Positions 52,601-58,600 of a stretch of DNA of 64,000 nt are shown one piece after another. Numbering within the stretch: position 1 is the stretch's first letter; each line of letters starts with the position of its first letter. The notes below the pieces were generated by a model that made no database searches, was not told where the DNA came from, and was given only the letters and a program-made list of their open reading frames with translations. The stretch spans positions 19,677,891-19,741,890 of the forward strand of contig OX336349.1 in the NCBI GenBank assembly GCA_946902875.1, in the 5' to 3' direction. Both the position numbers and the translations under genes were made by a program. This DNA comes from Nematopogon swammerdamellus (taxonomy: Eukaryota > Arthropoda > Insecta > Lepidoptera > Adelidae).

Positions 52601-55600
52601 CAGACGGACGGACAACAAAGTGATCCAATATAAAGTTTTTTCCTATTTAGACACGGAATCCCAAAAAATGTATTCTTGACATCCCCCTCACGACAGGTGA
52701 TGGTGTACTCACCGTGCATGCGAAGGGCTTGTTTCCCGAGTGCAGCTTCATGTGCACGTAGTAAGAGGAGGCTGATGAGAGCACCTTGCCGCACACCTTG
52801 CAGGCCTGCGGCTTGCTGCGCGGCGCGCCGCCCCCGACCCCGCCGCCGCCCAGCCCGCCCACGCCGCTCTGCTCCAGCTTCGTGATCACAGCGCCCATGT
52901 TCACCATGCCCTGCCAGCCCCCGCGCGACATTATACACCATTACTATTCATACAACGTGTCCCAAAACTCAACGTCAAGCGGGAACCAGGGAGTAGGCCA
53001 GTTTATGACTACCCAGGGAAAAATAAGAAAAAAAAATTGGAGTCATTTGTTTTTTATGATAAGAGCATTTTTTGAAAAACGTTTCGTACAACATTTTTAG
53101 GTACTATGACTACAAATTTGCAAATATAATTGTTAAATTTGTTTTATTGGTAGCCTAAATAACTCTGCTATTGATCAGTATCCCAAATAAAACCAAAATG
53201 CCCATAGTTTTATCACAAAAAAATATTAAGTAATATTTCAAAAAATGCTTCCTTACGTATAATAAAATCCAACGTCTGCTTTCTGTCTGAGTGTCTGAGT
53301 GTCTGTCTGTCCGCTTATAACTCGAGAACCACTGAACCGATTTTAATAAAACAAAATTCTACGGATAGCCTGATTCTTCCCATCAACTATAGGCTACTTA
53401 CTATCACGCTAAATGGCTTATGAGGTTAGCAGTGAAGTGAAATATGAGAGCGGGCGGAGCCGCGGGCACAGCTTATATCATAAAAAACAAATGACTCCGA
53501 TTTTTTTTTCTTATTTTTCCCTGGGTAGTCATAAACTGGCCTACTCCCTGGTTCCCGCTTGACGTTGAGTTTTGGGACACCCTGTATATTACATTGAGTA
53601 CTCGCTTTTGCCCGCGGCTTCGCTCGCGTGAAATTCGTATTTAAAAAAGAAGAAAGTAAGTAAAGAAGGAAGAAAGAAGGCCGAGCTGCGTTCCTGCGTT
53701 ACCTTTATTTCGGCGCGCGGCACGATTCGGTTTGTATGAGAGCTAATTCCTCCTCTTTATAATATTATTGTAGATATACAAATGATCATACCTGAGAGCA
53801 TTGCCTGTTGTCCATTTCCATTTCGACCCCATCGTCGTCCATGGGCTTGAAATTAAGCTGAAAAAAAAATTACAATCACGCTCAATGTGTCCCTCTGTTT
53901 TTTCATAACGTGCATGTGTAGATGTTTATCTCATTTCATTGTTACAACAATTTATAACAAAACAGCAAAATGCAGTCAAGCGAGTTGCACTCACTTGGCG
54001 AGGGTTATAGCCCAAATAACGAATATATCTAAGTATATTCATTATTTTTTTCGAAATTTTAGATGCAGTAGTTTCAGAGATAAGGGAATAATGCTCGATT
54101 TTTGTATATTTTCTATAATATCTTTTAAACTATACATTTTAAAATTAGAAAAAAATATATAGGTATCTGTATTTCTTATAATGAGCCCTTTCCATTGAAA
54201 TGCACACATGATGCACTTGAAAAAAACAATTCTTTGCTTTGTTCCCCAAAATGGTCCTTAAAATTTATATATTTACCAAACTTCTCAGTTAATTCCTTTT
54301 AAAAACCTATTAGAAAAAAAAAAAAAACAAAACAAAAAACCAACCAAAAATAGGTACTTAAAAACAATGCAAGTGCACTCATAAATAAAAAAATAGAATA
54401 CACGCACCAGATTTCAGCTGTCATTGTCATCCTCAAAAATTGGTTGTCTGTAAAGTCGGTTTATGGACGATAGTTTTACGTGATAACGCCATAAAGTCGT
54501 TGCATCTTCTTTATATTAACCCTAACCTAATGTTGAGGCGGCGCATGTAGTTTTTGTTACGTTTGTATTTCCGAAAATAATTCTTAGGTGGTTATAAAAA
54601 AAAACTAAACACCCTAAAAAAATTTAAACACCGTAACATTTTTTTTTTTTTTTTTTTTTTTTTTATCGATAGCGCGACATGTGGCATCGTTACACCTACA
54701 AGTAGGTGTCTAACGATGCCCATGGACATTCTGTGATGCACGGGGATTGCGAATGTCATGCCGGCCTGACAGGAGCCTTTTCACGCCCCTTTTGAAAAAC
54801 CCCAGACTGTACTTGGGAGGAAATAGATGGGCAGGAAGTGCGTTCCACATTTTCCCGGTTCTGTGAATAAAAGACCTACAGAACCGGTTGGTGCGCATGC
54901 GTGGTAGGTCGATTGAATAGGGGTGCATCCCCTGCCCAGTACGCGTAGTGCGGAGGTGGAATGGGGACGACGGAATCGCGTTAAACAGCTCCTCCGAACA
55001 CTCCCCATGAAATAAACGATAGAACACACTCAGGGAGCCGACGTCCCTACGGAGTTGCAGTGGTTCTAAGTCGCGGGACACCACGGGGTCACCCACCAGT
55101 CGCACGGCACGACGCTGGATTGAGTCTAGCGGCGCAAGCTGGTATTTAGCTGAGCCATCCCACAAGTGCGAGCAGTACTCCAAGCAGGACCTAACCTGTG
55201 TTTTGTACAACGTCAGTTTTTGGCCCGGCGTGAAGTACCGTCGCACTTTGTTCAGTACGCCCAGCTTTTTTGAGGCCAGCTTGGCTTTGCCCTCAATATG
55301 GCGCCGGAAGTTCAAGTCGTGCGACAGTTCGACACCGAGGACCCCGAGGTGGTCGCTTAGTTTCAGCGACGTGTTTTGGAAGGAAGGAGCTGGCGTGAAC
55401 GCCGTTCTCTTCGCACTGAACGCACACACTTGTGTCTTCGATGCGTTGAACACGACCAAGTTGCTCCGGCCCCATTCGGCAATATACCGGAGGGTTTGCT
55501 CGAGTTCAGACACAAGTGCTAGCCTCTTCTCGTCCACAACGTTCCGTCCGGCTGAAGGGTGACTGGTGTAGGATCCGTGTGCCGTGCTGTCGTCTGCATA

Positions 55601-58600
55601 ACAATGTATGTTGCCAAGTGACAGCATATCATTGATATGCAGAAGAAACAGCGTGGGAGACAACACAGAACCCTGCGGTACACCGGCATTCACTGACATG
55701 GCGTCCGACGAGCAGCCGTCCACGAGGACCTGAATGCTACGCCCATGTAGAAAGTCGGTGACCCAGTCACAAAGGCCAGAGGGGATTCCGTACGCCGGCA
55801 GCTTGCCCAGAAGCGCTTTATGCCAGACCCGGTCAAATGCCTTGGCAATATCGAGTCCAATTGCCAAGGATTCACCGTACCCTTCAAGCGCTTTCCCCCA
55901 AAGGTGAGTGACGTACGCTAGGAGATCACCAGCTGATCGGTTTGGCCGGAAGCCGTATTGCCGATCGCTGATGAGATTATTTGTCTCTAGGTACGTCATG
56001 AGCTGCGTATTTATAACGCGCTCCATCACCTTGCAGAGGAGGGAGGTGATTGCTATAGGTCGGTAGTTTGACGGATCAGAGCGATCGCCCTTTTTTGGGA
56101 CAGGCTGAACGAAAGCTGATTTCCAAGCTGCCGGCACGCGGCCAGTTGTGTACGAGAGGCGAAAGAGGCGCGTCAGTACTGGAGCCAGCTCGGGAGCACA
56201 CCTCTTCAACACCAATGCAGGCACTCTGTCCGGCCCACTCGCTTTCCTGGGGTCTAGGGCAAGAAGCTCCTTCCGCACAGTTCTCTGTCGGAACTGTACT
56301 TCTGGCATGGAGTTCTCACACCTAGGTATGGATGGAGGAGAAGCTCCCCCATCATCCAGGTGGGAATTCCCCGCAAAAAGAGATACCAGGAGGTCGGCTT
56401 TATCTTTTGCGGAGTGAGCGAGTGATCCTCCAGTGCGCTGCAGAGGTGGAAGTGAGGAGCGGCAGAAATTCGACTCGACAGATTTGGCGAGAGACCAGAA
56501 CTCACGGCTCCCAGTTGGGTGCCGGTTCAGCCTATCGCCAATTCTGCCGATATGCTCGAATTTGGCCCTGGCGATAGCCCTCTTGCAAGATCTGGAGAGG
56601 CGGTTGTAGTTCTTCTTCAATTCGGAGATATTTGGATCTCGTCTGGTACGAGCACGTGACCATGCTCGATATGCCGCAGCTTTAGCCGCGGCAGCATCGG
56701 CACACTCCCGGCTGCACCAAGGTTGGCTCTTACCTCCGAGGCGAAGGGTGGCATTGGGAATAAACATTTCCATTCCACCCAAAATCACCTCGGCTACGGT
56801 ATTGGCGCATTTCGACGGATCGTCCGAATTGAAGCATAGCTCTCTCCAAGGGAAGGATGCAAAATGCTCTCGCATTCCATCCCAATCTGCCGACGCGTAG
56901 TGCCAAATTCGACGTGCACCCTCAGTACGTGTCTGAGGGGGCGACGAAGGCACTGTAGATCCCACTAGGCAATGGTCGGAGGAGCCCAGAGGAGCGCTCA
57001 CTGTTACCTTATACCCAGCAGGATTAGACGTCAGCAGAAGATCCAGCAGAGAGGGTGTATGACCGTCTATATCTGGTATTCTGGTAGGTTGATCTACCAG
57101 TTGAGACAGATCATACGTCAGGGCGAAGTCGTAAGCGGCTCTCCCCGCGAAATCGGTTCTGTTGGAGCCAAGCCACACCTCGTGGTGGGCATTAAAGTCT
57201 CCAACGAGTACCATATCCGCTGTAGGGAACCGCTCTTGGACTTCGTCTGCCGCTCTACTCAGGTACTCAAATAGGCGAGCTGTCTCCGCATCACCTGAGT
57301 GCGACCTGTAGACGCAGGCGTACACGCGCGATTCCGACCCCAGATCCACGTGGACCCAGAGTACTGAAAACGCGAGGTCTTCTTGACAGCGCAGGCGACG
57401 ACAGCAAATATCCGCCCTAGCAAACAAGCATACCCCGGCACGGGAACGGAAGGCTTCTTCCAGGGTGTACCCGGGGTAGTGCAAGTACGACGTGTCGGCT
57501 GGGCGAGATATTTGCGTCTCCGTCAGAAATAACAAAGCCGGCTTTGCTGTCTCCAAATGGTGGTGGACGGCATCCAAATTGGAGTGCAATCCCCGCACAT
57601 TTGTTACGTCCACGCTGAAATGTGTGGGGTTGTGCACCGCTGAGCATAAGTTTTTTCTTTTATTTTGTGCTGCCATTATTGAAGGGGGGAGAGAAAGCAT
57701 TGAAAGGCGGCTGCGACGATTTACGGGCAAAGCGTGGATCGTGGCTTCATCACTATCTGCTCAGGATAGTGGAGCGCCGACACGATAGACGGAAGGGCCC
57801 CCGGTCCCCCTCGGAAGTGGCCGCCGGGACCCCTACAACCGGTCACCAACCGGCACGACGGGCCACTCCGAGATTATGCGCCGGTTGACCAGGGCAGCCT
57901 CTCGCGCTGGTTAGGCGCGATTGGGCCCCTATACTACCCGGCGGGCGGCCAGCGGGACAGCCGTTTCACCGGGTCTCCCTGGCCATCGTGTCGATGCACT
58001 ACCCCTGGGCAGTGATTCGGCTTTAGAGCCACTGGCCCACTCCTCGTCACAGCCAGCCCCTCCTGCTTAATTGCTTAAAAAAGAAAAAAAAACCAAAAAA
58101 AATTGAGGGATTCGAACCCATAGTCAAAAAATTCAAATCCTACACTCTTACCACTGAGCCATGAAATCACATAAACGACCAAACGAATATCGGATTCCCT
58201 TGGTTCGCTTTCGGCTTGGGCCGATTGTGCCTCTCTATCGCTTGTTACGCGCTCTCGCTTGCACACACAGGCTTAGATGGAACGTGACACTTTTTCGTGC
58301 GTGCAGCCGGTGTTTATCAATTTATAAGACGTGACGTTATCACGTCAAAATAAAAAATTAAATTTCAACTTTTTCAGTCCAGTAAATTCGGAGAAAATAA
58401 GCTGTGCCGGATGGACAGACAGACACGAGATTGATCCTATAAGGGTTTCGTTACTTCCTCATTTGTGGTACGGATCCCTAAAAAGTGAGAATCAAGTACA
58501 GTCAGCATACAAAGTACTGGCTTCAGGTCAATGCGACTAATGTTTACAATATGAAAATGAATAATAATCACCTCGCTCTGGTCGTGGTCCTCGTGGTCGC

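Noticed and set aside
58084..58172. Candidate tRNA gene on the minus strand
   Set aside because: Same reasoning: internal boxes without pairing ends; likely a SINE head or relic.
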